Positions 12,234 to 23,050 of a DNA stretch of 64,000 nt are shown here, in pieces; position 1 is the stretch's first letter; every line of letters starts with the position of its first letter. The notes under the pieces were generated by a model. That model saw nothing but the letters and a program-made list of their open reading frames with translations. It made no database searches and was not told the origin of the DNA. The DNA is from Pyrrhosoma nymphula (taxonomy: Eukaryota; Arthropoda; Insecta; Odonata; Coenagrionidae). Location: the NCBI GenBank assembly GCA_963573305.1, contig OY754331.1, positions 68,747,275-68,811,274 on the forward strand, written 5' to 3'. A program made the position numbers and the translations under genes.

Positions 12234-12301
12234 GGGAGGCAATCGAGATACCGAAAAACCCAAGGAATTTCAACCGGGAGAATGGGTATCACCTCCACAG
12301 C
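12234..12301 (+). pseudogene. PLE GIY-YIG endonuclease C-terminal fragment
   Basis: The codons read EAIEIPKNPRNFNRENGYHL, then HS. They are nearly the same as the corresponding block of the copy at 49723-50262 (EAIEIAKHPKNFNREDGYHL). This is the final helix and tail of the PLE endonuclease. The reading continues in frame at 13116 once the inserted 806-bp element and one copy of its 8-bp duplication are set aside, so the element landed inside this PLE. Only about 22 codons of the domain are left here, with no catalytic GIY or YIG motif. Confidence 0.75.
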
Positions 12302-13107
12302 TAGGCTTGTGCGATGACCGAGTTTGGTCATGGATTTTCGATGAAAAAATTTCATCGAAATGTTTCGATGACGATGGCTGTCATCGATCATCGTATAGAG
12401 TGTACACGATGATCGATGACTATCATGAATATCGATGATCGATGAATGTCGATGATCGATAAATGCCGATGATCGATGAATTACGATGATCGATGACTCT
12501 CAATGAACTGTGCAGTAGTGATGAGCGATATATCGCTGTGATTGAATCACCGATACTGAAAAGTAGCAATCACAGCCTGTGACTAAATAATCGAAATCAC
12601 TTTGACTGTGAATTCGGTGAATTTAGCCGATTTAGCTCAGGCTGCTACCGCTGCTACCAACTGCACCAGTGCAACCAACGAATACAATGCTACCACTGTT
12701 ACTGCGTGTTTACTGTGATTGAACGTGATCGCTACTCGAGTATCGTCTACCACGAACTTGAGGAAAAAAATGAATTCCAAACATCCCACTGTTGACCTGC
12801 CATCGTCCTCAAGGCGCAATAGCTGGGGTGCTTATACTTTATACATACATTTTAGATCTAAGGCGTTCAAATGAATGGAAAAAAGAAGAAAAATTAGTGA
12901 TATAAGGATATCGATCATTCTCATCGATGGTTCGCATCGACATCAATGATTCGCATCAACTCATCGACTCATCGGCATCGATGATTCTCATCGACTAATC
13001 GACATCGATGGTCGATGACATTCATCGTCATCGATTACAGTCATCGCACCGCGATGACTAAAATCATCGTCGATGACTTCGATTAATCGACTCATCGCAC
13101 AAGCCTA
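12302..13107. mobile_element. 806-bp hAT-type non-autonomous element with 8-bp target duplication
   Basis: The ends are perfect 16-bp inverted repeats: TAGGCTTGTGCGATGA at 12302-12317 and its complement at 13092-13107. The element is flanked by an exact 8-bp direct repeat, TCCACAGC, at 12294-12301 and 13108-13115. Eight-bp duplication and a TAGG start fit the hAT superfamily. The inside is unusual: both subterminal regions are built from ATCGATGA-type motifs, forming an 18-bp tandem array at 12431-12500 and a related region at 12900-13090. A middle segment of about 300 bp has different composition. I see no transposase, so it would need a partner. It interrupts a PLE endonuclease fragment and is therefore younger than that PLE. 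Confidence 0.88.
12431..12500. repeat. 18-bp tandem array of CGATGATCGAT units
   Basis: Four units with the core CGATGATCGAT and a variable AATG/AATT spacer repeat every 17-18 bp. The core contains ATCGAT, which is self-complementary, so the array can fold on itself. It lies in the left subterminal region of the hAT-type element. Confidence 0.75.
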
Positions 13108-13115
13108 TCCACAGC

Positions 13116-13290
13116 ACTCGGAAGAGACTATCCCAGGGAGAAACTTGTATAAGGTCGTCAAATGGTCTTCAATTACCGTCATCATTACTCCAACCTGAAG
13201 ACGTCTGCTGGAACGCAGGAAAAACTGTTGTCACCAAAATAACGACGCGGAGAAACACCCGAAAAATACAGCCTTCAACGCACCGCGGAA
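13116..13290 (+). repeat. PLE 3' terminal region with hammerhead-like motif
   Basis: After the hAT-type element the PLE resumes. At 13195-13232 it holds CTGAAGA, a hairpin (CTGCTGGAACGCAG), then AAAAACTGTTGTC. This matches the motif at 49645-49690, which has GAAAC at the equivalent place. The conserved GAAA box is mutated to AAAA and the hairpin base has lost pairs, so this hammerhead-like fold should be inactive. The following bases to about 13280 (ACGACGCGG, then GAAACACCCG) pair with the inverted arm at 12145-12220. Confidence 0.6.
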
Positions 13291-14470
13291 GCTTTCGTAC
13301 CAACCCTAAAATCTATCCAAAACTACCCGGATCCACTGCTGAGAGACAGCAGAAGGCAATCAAGAAGATCAATCCGGTATCAACTGCCAAAACTTCGGGC
13401 GAGAGTGGAAAATTCAAGAAATCGGTCGGAATAATGCGATGTGTAAGGCAACGGGAAACCACCGCATTAATCCTCCTAGAAAATGCAGCCTTGCATTACT
13501 ATAAAGGGAAGGATGGAGTGATGCAGTAAACCAATCTTAGGATTGAACGACCAAGGATGAGAGGAAAGAAAGAAGGTTGTACATATGTACAAAGAGAGTA
13601 GGTAACCGAGCATAAGAAAGAATTTAGAGCAGATTGGCGCACATACGATGAGTTTACTAACACATAATGCTTATAAGTTTTCTAGCTAGAAGACATTGAG
13701 TACAGAAGCAGGAAGTGTAGTAAAATGTGGAAATATATGAGATCCGTATTAATTTAAAAAATGTTTCCATCGTAAATAAAGATGAGCTGGGAATGGACAA
13801 ATATTTCAATAACTAATAAGGTAATTTCCTTCTCTTTTTTCTCTTGCTGACCGACCGTGGCCAAAATTGAGTCACCCCGATCAAACGCTCAGAAGAAATG
13901 AAACTGAATGGACTAATGATATCTGATGTTGACTCATAGCCAAAGTGCATCTTAATCAGACTTTTAAAAAGCCAACACTAATTTTTTGCTCAAGGCTTTT
14001 GCAGCGATTAGATGAGGCCGAGATGGTTTTCGAGTGTTGCTGCGTATGGAGTATGTTGCGGCTAAACGTTTTGTTTGTACTGAAGTAAGTATCTTCCGGA
14101 CCAATTCGTCCTCCGCAAGTGAACGTGCTCGCTGTAACACGAGAGGAACATTAAACCAAAGCATACATTGTATGCAGTCACACCATCAGGCCGGTTGAGG
14201 GGCATTTTAAACTAGTTGTCTGGGATGGAAAACCTGTCGATTAAAGAAGGGCACTTAAATACTAAGAACAAGATTTTTGATCTAGAGAGTGATAGATAAT
14301 AACTTCATTACACACTCAAAGGCAACATATTCATCTTTCAAATTGACAGTCTAAATCCTTGCTTCATGTAAATCTGCTTGAAAAGAACTTTTTTAAAATC
14401 CAGTTTATAAGCATCTTCTAATGTGAAAGGATTATTTCATACATTTTCATACGAATAAATTACGTAGGGA
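13291..14470. other. No gene recognised
   Basis: AT-rich sequence with short frames only. I see no promoter boxes, inverted repeats or transposon motifs I can support. Confidence 0.55.
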
Positions 14471-14473
14471 AAA

Positions 14474-14548
14474 AAGCCCATCAGGACTGGGAATCAAACC
14501 AAGGATCCTTGGCTGACATCGAGTCCCCTAAAATACCATGACGATCAT
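14474..14548 (-). repeat. tRNA-derived SINE, family 2, degenerate
   Basis: On the minus strand this reads GGTTTGATTCCCAGTCCTGA, a B-box block, preceded by an AGCCAAGGATCCTT segment. The layout matches the inverted SINE pair at 40345-40530, where the B-box is GGTTCGATCCCCGTTCCAGG. The A box is lost or unrecognisable. Confidence 0.5.
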
Positions 14549-14889
14549 GATAGAGATTTATAGTGAAAATAATATTTAAGCATAATATTTATTAATAAAC
14601 TAATGATAATATTTGAATATATCAATTTGCGACACCCTCGACGGAAAATAATCGCTTTTCAGCCTTGGCATTTTACGGAGCACGGAAATACCACCTTCGA
14701 ATGAAAAGGAATCTAACTTAAATCATTGATTAATAAAACGATTCTTGCAAACAATTTCTTCAACAGCAGGGAAAAAAAGACAATAAACACATATTGCTCA
14801 GAAGGTTGACACATTGAAAAATTTACACATTACCTCAAAACTCAAGGAAACTTGGTTTTTCTCGATGAGTATAGCTTTCACAATTTATT

Positions 14890-15265
14890 TTAAATTGTAA
14901 TGATTAAGTATCAAAAGCGGCTCATTCGCGGATAAAAAAAACATTTTAAACATGCCCAGTCTGCAGTACACTTCCAAAATTTTATTCTCATGATCTAATC
15001 TAAGGAAGTATTTCGGGTCTCGTATAATGCTTTTGACCTCGTCAGAAAATTGATTGGCTTTGAACAAACCCAGAAGATTGAGCCTTTATTTTAATCTAAG
15101 GTTTGATAGAGATTTCCATCCTAGTTGTTACAGAAGGCTTTTAACATTAACGAAATTATCGTAACGGCCTTTAACATAACTTGCCGATGTTCGGGACACG
15201 CCTTCTAACTCGCTATTTTAGCCTACCTCAAGAGGATCCCAAATACTGAAAGCGTAATCCAAATG
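14890..15265 (-). pseudogene. CR1-like LINE reverse transcriptase C-terminal remnant, highly degenerate
   Basis: Reading the minus strand from 15265 gives HLDYAFSIWDPLE, then after stops QLGWKSLSNLRLK, then LDHENKILEVYCRLGMFK near the end. The same blocks, in the same order and spacing, occur in the copy at 19289-19740 (QLEYAASIWDPVQ; LGWEPLETRRLR; SDRNDKLREIFCRTDRYG). They mark the end of the reverse transcriptase and the C-terminal tail of CR1-clade LINEs. At least two in-frame stops are present. The PRTIR block is no longer legible, so this is an older copy than the one at 19193. Confidence 0.6.
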
Positions 15266-15319
15266 AGGAGGATTAACAGAGGATGGGAAATTATGGAGAA
15301 ATGGGATAGCTGCCAACCA

Positions 15320-18300
15320 GTCGGCATATTGACAACTGAAAAGAAAGTATGTTAGGCAGTCACGAATTACATAACTTCACCCTTTCAAAAATCCTACACG
15401 TGGCAACGTTTGCAGTGGCTCATCACGATCGCCACCTTTCAATCCCTCTTCTCAGCATCCGATTCGCAGACGATCCAGATAAAGTTTCTTTCTCCCCATT
15501 CCTAAAATACCGTCTCCTTATTCCTTATTTCCATGGCCTTGTTCCCGTAATTGCCAACGTATGAACATGAAACGACGTTTGCCCTGCTAATATTGGGGCT
15601 GCTCGATGACGCTGGAATTATCAGATAGACTTGAGATTTCGCCCAAAATTATCTTGATCACGTGATCGTGAAAACACAAGGGCTCTGCGGATTCGGACTG
15701 GATGCAAAACGAGGGAAACACTGTCCGAAAACATTGCATTGAAAAACGTATTTTCTTTGGATAACAAAAAGCTAGTTGTCACGACGTTATCAGTCCCATG
15801 GACTGTTAAAGTCGTCAAATTACTTTTTTTTAACTATATTTTCTGTATATTTAGCATTGACTTTGCATTTATTTGGAAATGAATACCTTGATGACCAATT
15901 ATTCGTGACGTCACGCTTTACCAGTCCATACCGTGTTCACTTCTGATACAGACGAGGTTATTCAGCTCTCTCAACCTCAGAAGACTGAGACGAGTGAGAT
16001 GGACAATAGAACAAATAGGTTTAAACACCTCATCCATTTTACTTGAATAATTTACGTAGAGACCATAACAGGATCAGGAAAAATCAACCAAATAACCAAC
16101 CAAGTATTCAATACATATAATCCCAGTTTTATAATGCCTGGTGAACGTTAACCGCAAGATTATGTAGTATTTTCAGTAACCTGTTAACTGAGAGTTTGTT
16201 TCGTATATTACATCAGACTGTCATGTCGGTTAGTTGATGTCAGCTTCACCAGTGGGAGAACGTGTTAACGTCGGCTTTGATACCGAGAAAATTAGTAAAC
16301 AGGGCCATGAACAAATAAATATTTAAAACATTTTTCTAGCACATATTAAGGAAACACTCATAGATATGCTAAGACTAACTGCCACCCACCCTTGTGGCGG
16401 CCAGCGCGGTTAAACATTGGTTTGACACCCGTTCTTCTTAAGCGTTCACTGGCCTTCACAGCGCGCGTTCGCGTTATCTTTGTATTTCATTAAGCATGTG
16501 CGATCACCAGTCATCAAAAATGACGAGCTAATTCAAATTGCTATTTTCAGAATGCGGACCCAGTCGCCGGAACCTTGGCCGCGAAAGGAGGGCTTGAGGG
16601 GAAGTTGGTGTAATACCATTGGAGATAACATGCGAGAAACGTACGTGATATTACCAATTCTCTCCTTGATTTCTCTGACACAATACGGTCTCATGGACGA
16701 TGAAAAAGTGGCGAAAATCTACCTTGGCCCATTTTTCTTGCTATGATAAAGGCGTACAGATAAGTTTATTTCATTAATCAATGTTTTTTTCTTCTCAATG
16801 CCATGATTGAATCCACAAAACTCTCATTTCACAACGTACACTTACTTAGTGCACCTTAAAGGGACACTAGATTCTATTTCAGCCGTATCACTATGGACTA
16901 CTATGGACTACTATACACACAGATAAAAATCTGACCACACTGCACGACGAACTTTGAGGGAGCTACTAAAATGTCCTGTCCGCTCCTTTGCGCAACCTTC
17001 TCTAGCATTTTCAGCTATTCATTGTGCCGGTCTGCATATCCATGCTTTAAGAAATTGTGTATCGAATAGTGAGGATGAGCAAATAGACAGAGAGAATCAC
17101 CAATAACGAAGTCCAACAAAGCGTTGTAGTGGTAAAATACTCGGAGAGAGATCTGGGAAGTGGAGGAGACACACTTATTGAACCCATTCTGAGACAATAG
17201 GTAGAGATGGTGATTTTTAGCACTTGCAAATAAACGCGTAAGAAATGCGAATATGTTACAGCATGTCTACTTTCACTTAATGAGGATGTCAATACAACTT
17301 AAACCTAAGCATGGTTACATTCATATAACGTATTTCTATTCCACAATTCACCAGTCGTACCGCTCCGTTTGTATTTTCACCATTCATTCATTGATCGTTG
17401 GATCCTATCCGTTCCAATCCAATCCGAACGGTAGACTCCAGCCCTCCATCCTTCCCTATCTAATGTTAGTTCCCTTACTGAACTGGTAGTTCTTCATATG
17501 TCCTTTACTCTTTATTTGGTCTATGTATTTATCCCTTGACCTCTACGTTTGTCTTTAATCATGAGTACTAATTCTAAATGTTTACCTTTTTACTTACTTT
17601 CCAAGAATTTATCGCGGCAGAATATGATAAATCATAGTTTTCAAACTTGTTTGAGCATTGCAGACAATCCCCTAACAACATGACAACATGACTAACGGCA
17701 GGTGATATACATATAAATATATTTCAACCTTAAATATTGGTGAAGTCTATTCGGTTTCTCCACCGGGTCATGCTAAATGGGCAGAAATGCGGAGATTATT
17801 AACGAAATGTAGAATAGTCTACAAAGTCTCCTATATTTCTACTGCAACGGGAATTACACACGGAGTAACAGGTTAGAATTTCCCGCAAATTCCCCCGAAG
17901 TCACGTGGTTTCGATGTTGTCCTCCGCTCACGGCTACTGAGGAGCTCCGACGAGCGCTCTTCTTACATTTACTCTAGAGATCCCTTCCAATATTTCCTCC
18001 ATATTCTATCAATGCCCCCTACAAATGTTTTTTACCGAATTCCTTTCCTCCCCATCCAGCTTTGCCGTCTCCATTCCTCTTCCAACTCGCGCCTCAAAAA
18101 GCCTCCGATACCCGCTAGTCCTTCTACCTTAGACAGAAAGTAACGGGACCATAAAAATACCGAGCAGTAAATCTAATTACCTATTTCCTTCGCATTAAAA
18201 ACTTTTCCCCATGCCTTCAGTGAAATATTACCTCTTAATAGTTACCTATTTTCCGTAGGTAATAGGGTAAATCGTTCCTCCAATGACTTCTTTCAGCACA

Positions 18301-18640
18301 ACTCGGCTTCCGCTTCGTTCTTACAGTCTTCTTTTGAAGACTTAACATTCCTTTTTTAACTTAACTCCCTGGACTAGGGAAAGTTTTTAAGGGCGGGGGT
18401 TGCGTGCGTGTAATTTTTAAAATTGGGTATTTGTGTGTATTAAATTACTATTGCTTTTATTTTTTCATTTTTATTTTATTTTTGTATTTCTTTACATCAT
18501 GCTTGGGATTTTTTTCTAATTTTTAATGCATGGAATAACTTATGAATTTCTTTAGTTATTTTTATTTTTTTCCTTAATATATATGTATTTATTCATATAT
18601 ATATTTATCCCTCTGTTTCTTTTTTCTCAAAACAAGACTA
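15320..18640. other. No gene recognised
   Basis: Unique AT-rich sequence. A GC-leaning patch at 16380-16650 includes a possible SINE relic (GGTTAAAC followed by GGTTTGACACCC), but its A-to-B spacing is too short to support a call. The T-rich interval 18430-18620 may be the 3' untranslated end and poly(A) tail of the minus-strand Jockey-like LINE next to it. Confidence 0.45.
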
Positions 18641-18729
18641 TCATTCATAAGGCTAACTAACAAGGTAGACTAGACTAACAAGGTGGTGATTGGATTTATC
18701 GAGGTTGTAATGAACTATTTCTAATTATG

Positions 18730-19192
18730 CTAATCAGGTACAGGAGGTAGGAGATATCTTGGAGGCTGAATGGTTTTAGGTTGATTTGTTGGTGGTTGGG
18801 TGATATTGGTCAGGAGATTAGGAGGGTCTAGGTGAATGATTGAAGGGTGGATTTTTACCTTTCTGAGCTTTGAAGGAAAGTTGGCTGTGGAAGAGAGGAT
18901 TTTTTGGGGGGGATTTACGTGGGGGTCAATGTTAAGGTTCCAGAGTTGGTTGAATAAAGGGTTATGATGCTTATTGAGGGATTCTTTAAAAGTATTTGAA
19001 TTTTGGATAAGGTGTTCGGTTACATATTGAATTCCTAATTCGTCGTGGAGGCATGCGTTGGAGTAGAACCATCTGGCGTTGGTGATCATGCGGATTATTT
19101 TGTTTTGAGAGGTTTGAAGTTTGCTGATTTGGGAACAGGAGAGTGAGGCTGCCCAGATTTGATTGCCATACATTTTTGCTGGTCTGACTATT
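18730..19192 (-). pseudogene. Jockey-like LINE reverse transcriptase, C-terminal part
   Basis: The 147-codon frame begins MYGNQIWAASLSCSQISKLQ and continues with QNKIIRMITNARWFYSN, then LHDELGI. This is the region after the polymerase core in Jockey-clade LINEs, where YG-QIWG, a QNK-LR-I-NAPW block and a LH-DL-I block occur in this order. The Pro-rich end (about residues 110-147) is typical of the variable Jockey C-terminus. The upstream half of the same enzyme lies at 19773-20375, cut off by a younger CR1-like insertion. When the insertion and one 5-bp duplicate are set aside, the reading frame runs through the junction without a shift. The element is 5'-truncated and dead. Confidence 0.85.
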
Positions 19193-19767
19193 CATCTACA
19201 TCTACATACTACCCCGCAAGCCGCCTCAATAGGCGGGGGGTGTTAGGACACCAGCCGTTTACATATAAAAAGGAAACGCTCTATGAAATTACGCCTTGCA
19301 TTTATTAAAGTCCCTTATTGTTCGGGGGAAAAACGAATTCCCATACCTATCCGTTCGGCAAAATATCTCTCTTAATTTATCGTTTCTGTCGGACCTGGAA
19401 ATATAGTGGGGTTCTAATATGATGTTCTCCGTGTCGCTCTGAAAGATATCTATTCTCAATTGTTCAAGCAATCTAAGCCTAGCGCGCAGCCTCCGCGTCT
19501 CAAGCGGCTCCCAGCCTAATCTGTGTAACGCTGTCTGTACGCCCGTAGCAGTTTTTGACGAATCGCGCAGCTTTCCTTTGTATTTTATTAAATTCCCGAA
19601 TTAAGTCTTTCTGCACCGGATCCCATATGCTCGCTGCATATTCAAGTTGTGGCCGGACGAGTGCGAAATAGCACCTCTCTTTTACTTTTCCATCCGAAAA
19701 TCTTCCCACAATACGCTTGACGAATCCTAGCTTCTTCAGAGCTCTGACACAAATTGCATTTACACTG
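19193..19767 (-). mobile_element. CR1-like LINE 3' fragment inserted in the Jockey-like LINE
   Basis: The coding part (minus strand, about 19740 down to 19289) reads ALKKLGFVKRIVGRFSD, YFALVRPQLEYAASIWDP, NKIQRKAARFVKNCYGR, then after one frameshift near 19510 LGWEPLETRRLRARLRLLEQ and FCRTDRYGNSFFPRTIRDFN. This is the reverse transcriptase end and tail of the CR1 clade. The 3' end finishes in a short CATCTA-type simple repeat (19193-19206), as many CR1 LINEs do instead of poly(A). The insertion is flanked by CTATT at 19188-19192 and 19768-19772, an apparent 5-bp target duplication. About 575 bp of the 3' end survives, the usual result of 5' truncation during reverse transcription. Confidence 0.85.
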
Positions 19768-19772
19768 CTATT

Positions 19773-20375
19773 GCAGTGTAAATAAGTTTTTTCAAATGAA
19801 GGGGTAATTTACTTTTTCTATTGAGAATGGGATAAAGAGAATTATGTGCGGCGTGGAAGGTGGTGATGACTTGATTAAAATTTGGGTGAAAATGGAGGGA
19901 AGAATCAATAATTAAACCCAGGAATTTAGTTTGCTTGACTGTGAGAATTGCGATTTCGTTGAGGGTGAGAGGAGGGCCTGAGCGTCTGATGGATTTTATT
20001 TTGCAGTTGTGAAAAAATGGGACTTATGTACATTTAGTGGGATTGATAGTGATTTTCCATTTTTCTGGCCAGGCGTGATAATTGTTTAGGTGGTTTTGTA
20101 CATTCCGTCGGGCTACGACAAGCCATCTGTGAGAAGAAGTAATGGTTGTGTCATCGGCAAAGAGATATAAGTTAGTGTTGGGGGAGGTAGGGAGGTCATT
20201 GGTGTAGATATTACACAGGGTGAGTACAGGACGGCTCCTTGTGGCACTCCAGCAAGGATAGGATATGACGGGGAACGATTATTTTCTAGGGTTAGGTACT
20301 GAGAAGGTACGATTTTGCAAGAATGAGTTTATTAATTTGATGAGGTAGATTTTGCCGGGAAAGTATCGACATATA
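19773..20375 (-). pseudogene. Jockey-like LINE reverse transcriptase, polymerase core part
   Basis: Reading down from 20375: INSFLQNRTFSV, then LAGVPQGAVL (the motif before the catalytic site), NIYTNDLP, LYLFADDTTI with the catalytic ADD, KWKITINPTKCT, and KQTKFLGLIIDSSL, ending KLPLHLKKLIYTA at the insertion. These are the palm motifs of a Jockey-clade reverse transcriptase in the correct order. There is an in-frame stop after the PTKCT block and a frameshift just after GVPQGAVL. The first palm motif and the endonuclease domain are missing upstream, so the copy was 5'-truncated near 20375. It continues in frame to the fragment at 18730-19192. Confidence 0.85.
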
Positions 20376-22660
20376 ATCCTTCAAAATACTTATTCAAGCA
20401 AAGAAGACCAAGTCGGTCACGTTTTCTCTAGAAAACTGTATTGCATGAATATATTTAACTTATCCCGTTACCCGCTGAAAGAGTGGTGACCTTGAGCGCT
20501 CAGCCGGGACACGAAGGTAGTTCCGAGGGAATTTGAATGAGGACTAAAGCAAATCGTGACATTGTCTCAACATCGAGATATGGTCTGACACCCATCAATG
20601 TACCAATAATAAATTTGATGGGGCAATAATTTGGAAGCAAATGGGCAAAGTAGCTGAAGCATGAGAAATTCAACGGAAGGTATGCTTTAGCAAGAATTAA
20701 TAAATTGATAAAAAAGGATATTGGAAAAGACTTCAAGAAGAAAGAAGTTCAATTGTTACTATTTTAAATGAGAAGGTAGAATTGCGTGAATTAGAAGATT
20801 CGTGAGATAATTGATGAACTAATGTATACTTAGAGGCTTTTGAGACGTGGGTATGAAGAGAGACAAAAATTATAAGAGGAAGGCAACAAGGAGTGGAAGT
20901 TAGTGTTGGGGAAAAACAGGAAATTATTGGGAGACATTGTTTGAAAGCAGACGAAGTAGATGGAGGAGGTAATTAAGATGCAATGGGATGCATAAGACAG
21001 TGATGGAGGGAAGAATACTGGGTCAGAGGGCAAGAGCGAGGATAAGAATAAATACTTTGGACCGCATAAAGCAGACCGCAGGGTCAGGAGGAGCTGAAGA
21101 AGAAAATAAAGTGAATAAAGAGAAACTTTGGATAGATGAAAGCGCTTCACAGTTCTACGAAGACATGTAATATTTAAAAAAATATAAAAAGTATCAATCA
21201 CATTGAAAAAGACAACCATTTTCATAGACAAACGTTACCTTTATAGTGAAGACCTTCCTAACTTCCACATGGTTATGAAGGAAACAGTCGAATTGACCGC
21301 TACTTGCGGCGTTTACGGCATCTGACGTAACAACCTTGATAATTCCCAAGCTTGAAATGACGAAATGGGTTTTGTCTAGACTATGACGTCAAAATGTCGT
21401 CATACATATAGGGCTAAAGGAAAACATTTTTAATAAAGTTGACAATGGCAGACTTCACTTCGTAGAAGTTTTTAATGTTTATATTCATGATAATGTAAAG
21501 TAATTTGTAATTTTTGTAGGTAAGTAGAAAGTATTTTACTTTATCGTCATTTTGATGTAACAGCCCCGGCAGGTACCAATAATGGCGTTGGAAATTTAGG
21601 GTTATTAACCCGCTTCATCTCGCTCCCGTTTCGTCCAGCATGTTATGGTTGGACTACAATCGACGTATCCTGAAGTGACCAAAATCGCCGGTGCCTTTCG
21701 CGAAGCTTGGTGATTGTAATATAATGGAACCTTTATTATGCTGGTTGGACATTGACGGCACTGTCAACGGACGATGAGCGAACCTTGTCATAACTTAACT
21801 CCTAAGTCATAACTTTTTCGTCACGCTACGTCAACGGCAGCCAATCAGTGGAGAGTTTATTTTTCAATATTTACAACATTTCATTTCCAGATCTATAATA
21901 TTACATAAATAACCTTCTTTAAGCAATATTTGTCAGTATTTTTGCGGACTATTCGTATTTTGATTATAATATCAGGTGTGTCATTCAGTCTGTAGCGCTG
22001 CTAGGAGCGCTGCGATCGAGAATTCAATTTCATTGAAATTGAATTTATAATTTTTACATTTTTTTATATACCTATATTATTCGAATTAAAGATCCAACTA
22101 AAAATCATATTATAATATATCTATATTTTTAATACAAATGGTTTGTCTATGGCTAAAAAAATATATTGACAAATAAATAAAAATTTTCTAAATAAAATTT
22201 TCCGAGATATATGATGGATATTTATTTTGAATACCATGTTGCTATACACCGTATATTAATTTCGTGAAGAGAGTCTTTGCATTTATTAAGTGAATGCTAA
22301 TTGAAGGTGGTTCGAGGAGAATTTAGCTTTGACTTTCATTTAAATATAAATATACGGGAGACTTTTTATGAAGGAACCCTTAAATATGTTCAATTATTTC
22401 TCACTACTTAGATTTTATAACACTTACGAACTTCTGGTCGAGCGTTGGATCCGGATGCAAGAAATACTACATTTTGGAGTTTAATTCGGACCTTGGTATC
22501 TGTATCTGAGTGTGTCCGTTAATATATCTGTTTTACGCTGCGATACAATACTATCTGACATTACACCAATTTTGCAGCGGGATATGTCATTTTTGTCTCA
22601 CTTGGTTATGGCACGGGTTATGGGTAGTATGAATAGAAATAACAACCACGAAACCGTGTA
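20376..22660. other. No gene recognised
   Basis: Mostly AT-rich DNA without legible coding motifs. One block, 22005-22040 (GCGCTGCGATCGAGAATTCA), recurs inverted at 30195-30235 and is listed separately. An inverted repeat around AATTTCATTGAAATT lies at 22028-22050. Confidence 0.5.
22003..22050 (+). repeat. Dispersed repeat end, copy 1
   Basis: It contains CTGCTAGGAGCGCTGCGATC followed by GAGAATTCAATT. The reverse complement of 30189-30232 gives the same string with one base changed in the first block (GGGGCG for GGAGCG), preceded in both copies by a GTCTGT block. Two copies in opposite orientation suggest the end of a mobile element, but I could not find its other end. Confidence 0.5.
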
Positions 22661-22674
22661 TCTCCGTGTACATA

Positions 22675-23050
22675 CATGGTCAAACAATTGACGCTGAAAC
22701 TCCCGTCAATCGTAATACACTCGTCTTTGACGTGAAGACGACGGGAAACTGAACGAAATCATCCGTTTCCGTCACGTCAGGAAACTTCGATCGCAACCCT
22801 GCCCTTACGCCAAACTTCCTATTTGTCGCGAATCAACATGATAAATTTTGAAGCCATGGCCTCGCATGCATGGTCAAACAATTGACGCTGAAACTGCTGT
22901 CAATCGTAATACACTCGTCTTTGACGGGAAACTGAACGACATCGTCCGTTTCCGTCACGTCAGGAAACTTCGATCGCAACCCCGCCCTTACGCCAAACTT
23001 CCTATTTGTCGCGAATCAACATGATAAATTTTGAAGCCTTGGCCTCGCAT
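22675..23050. repeat. Tandem duplication, 194-bp unit
   Basis: CATGGTCAAACAATTGACGC begins at 22675 and again at 22869. The units are almost the same for their whole length, ending in GCCTCGCAT. The first unit has about 12 extra bases in a GACGTGAAGACGACGGG segment that is only GACGGG in the second. The high similarity points to a recent duplication or a two-unit minisatellite. No gene is evident. Confidence 0.9.

Noticed and set aside
16385..16440. tRNA-derived SINE from GGTTAAAC and GGTTTGACACCC
   Set aside because: The two boxes are about 10 bases apart, far too close for a pol III type 2 promoter.
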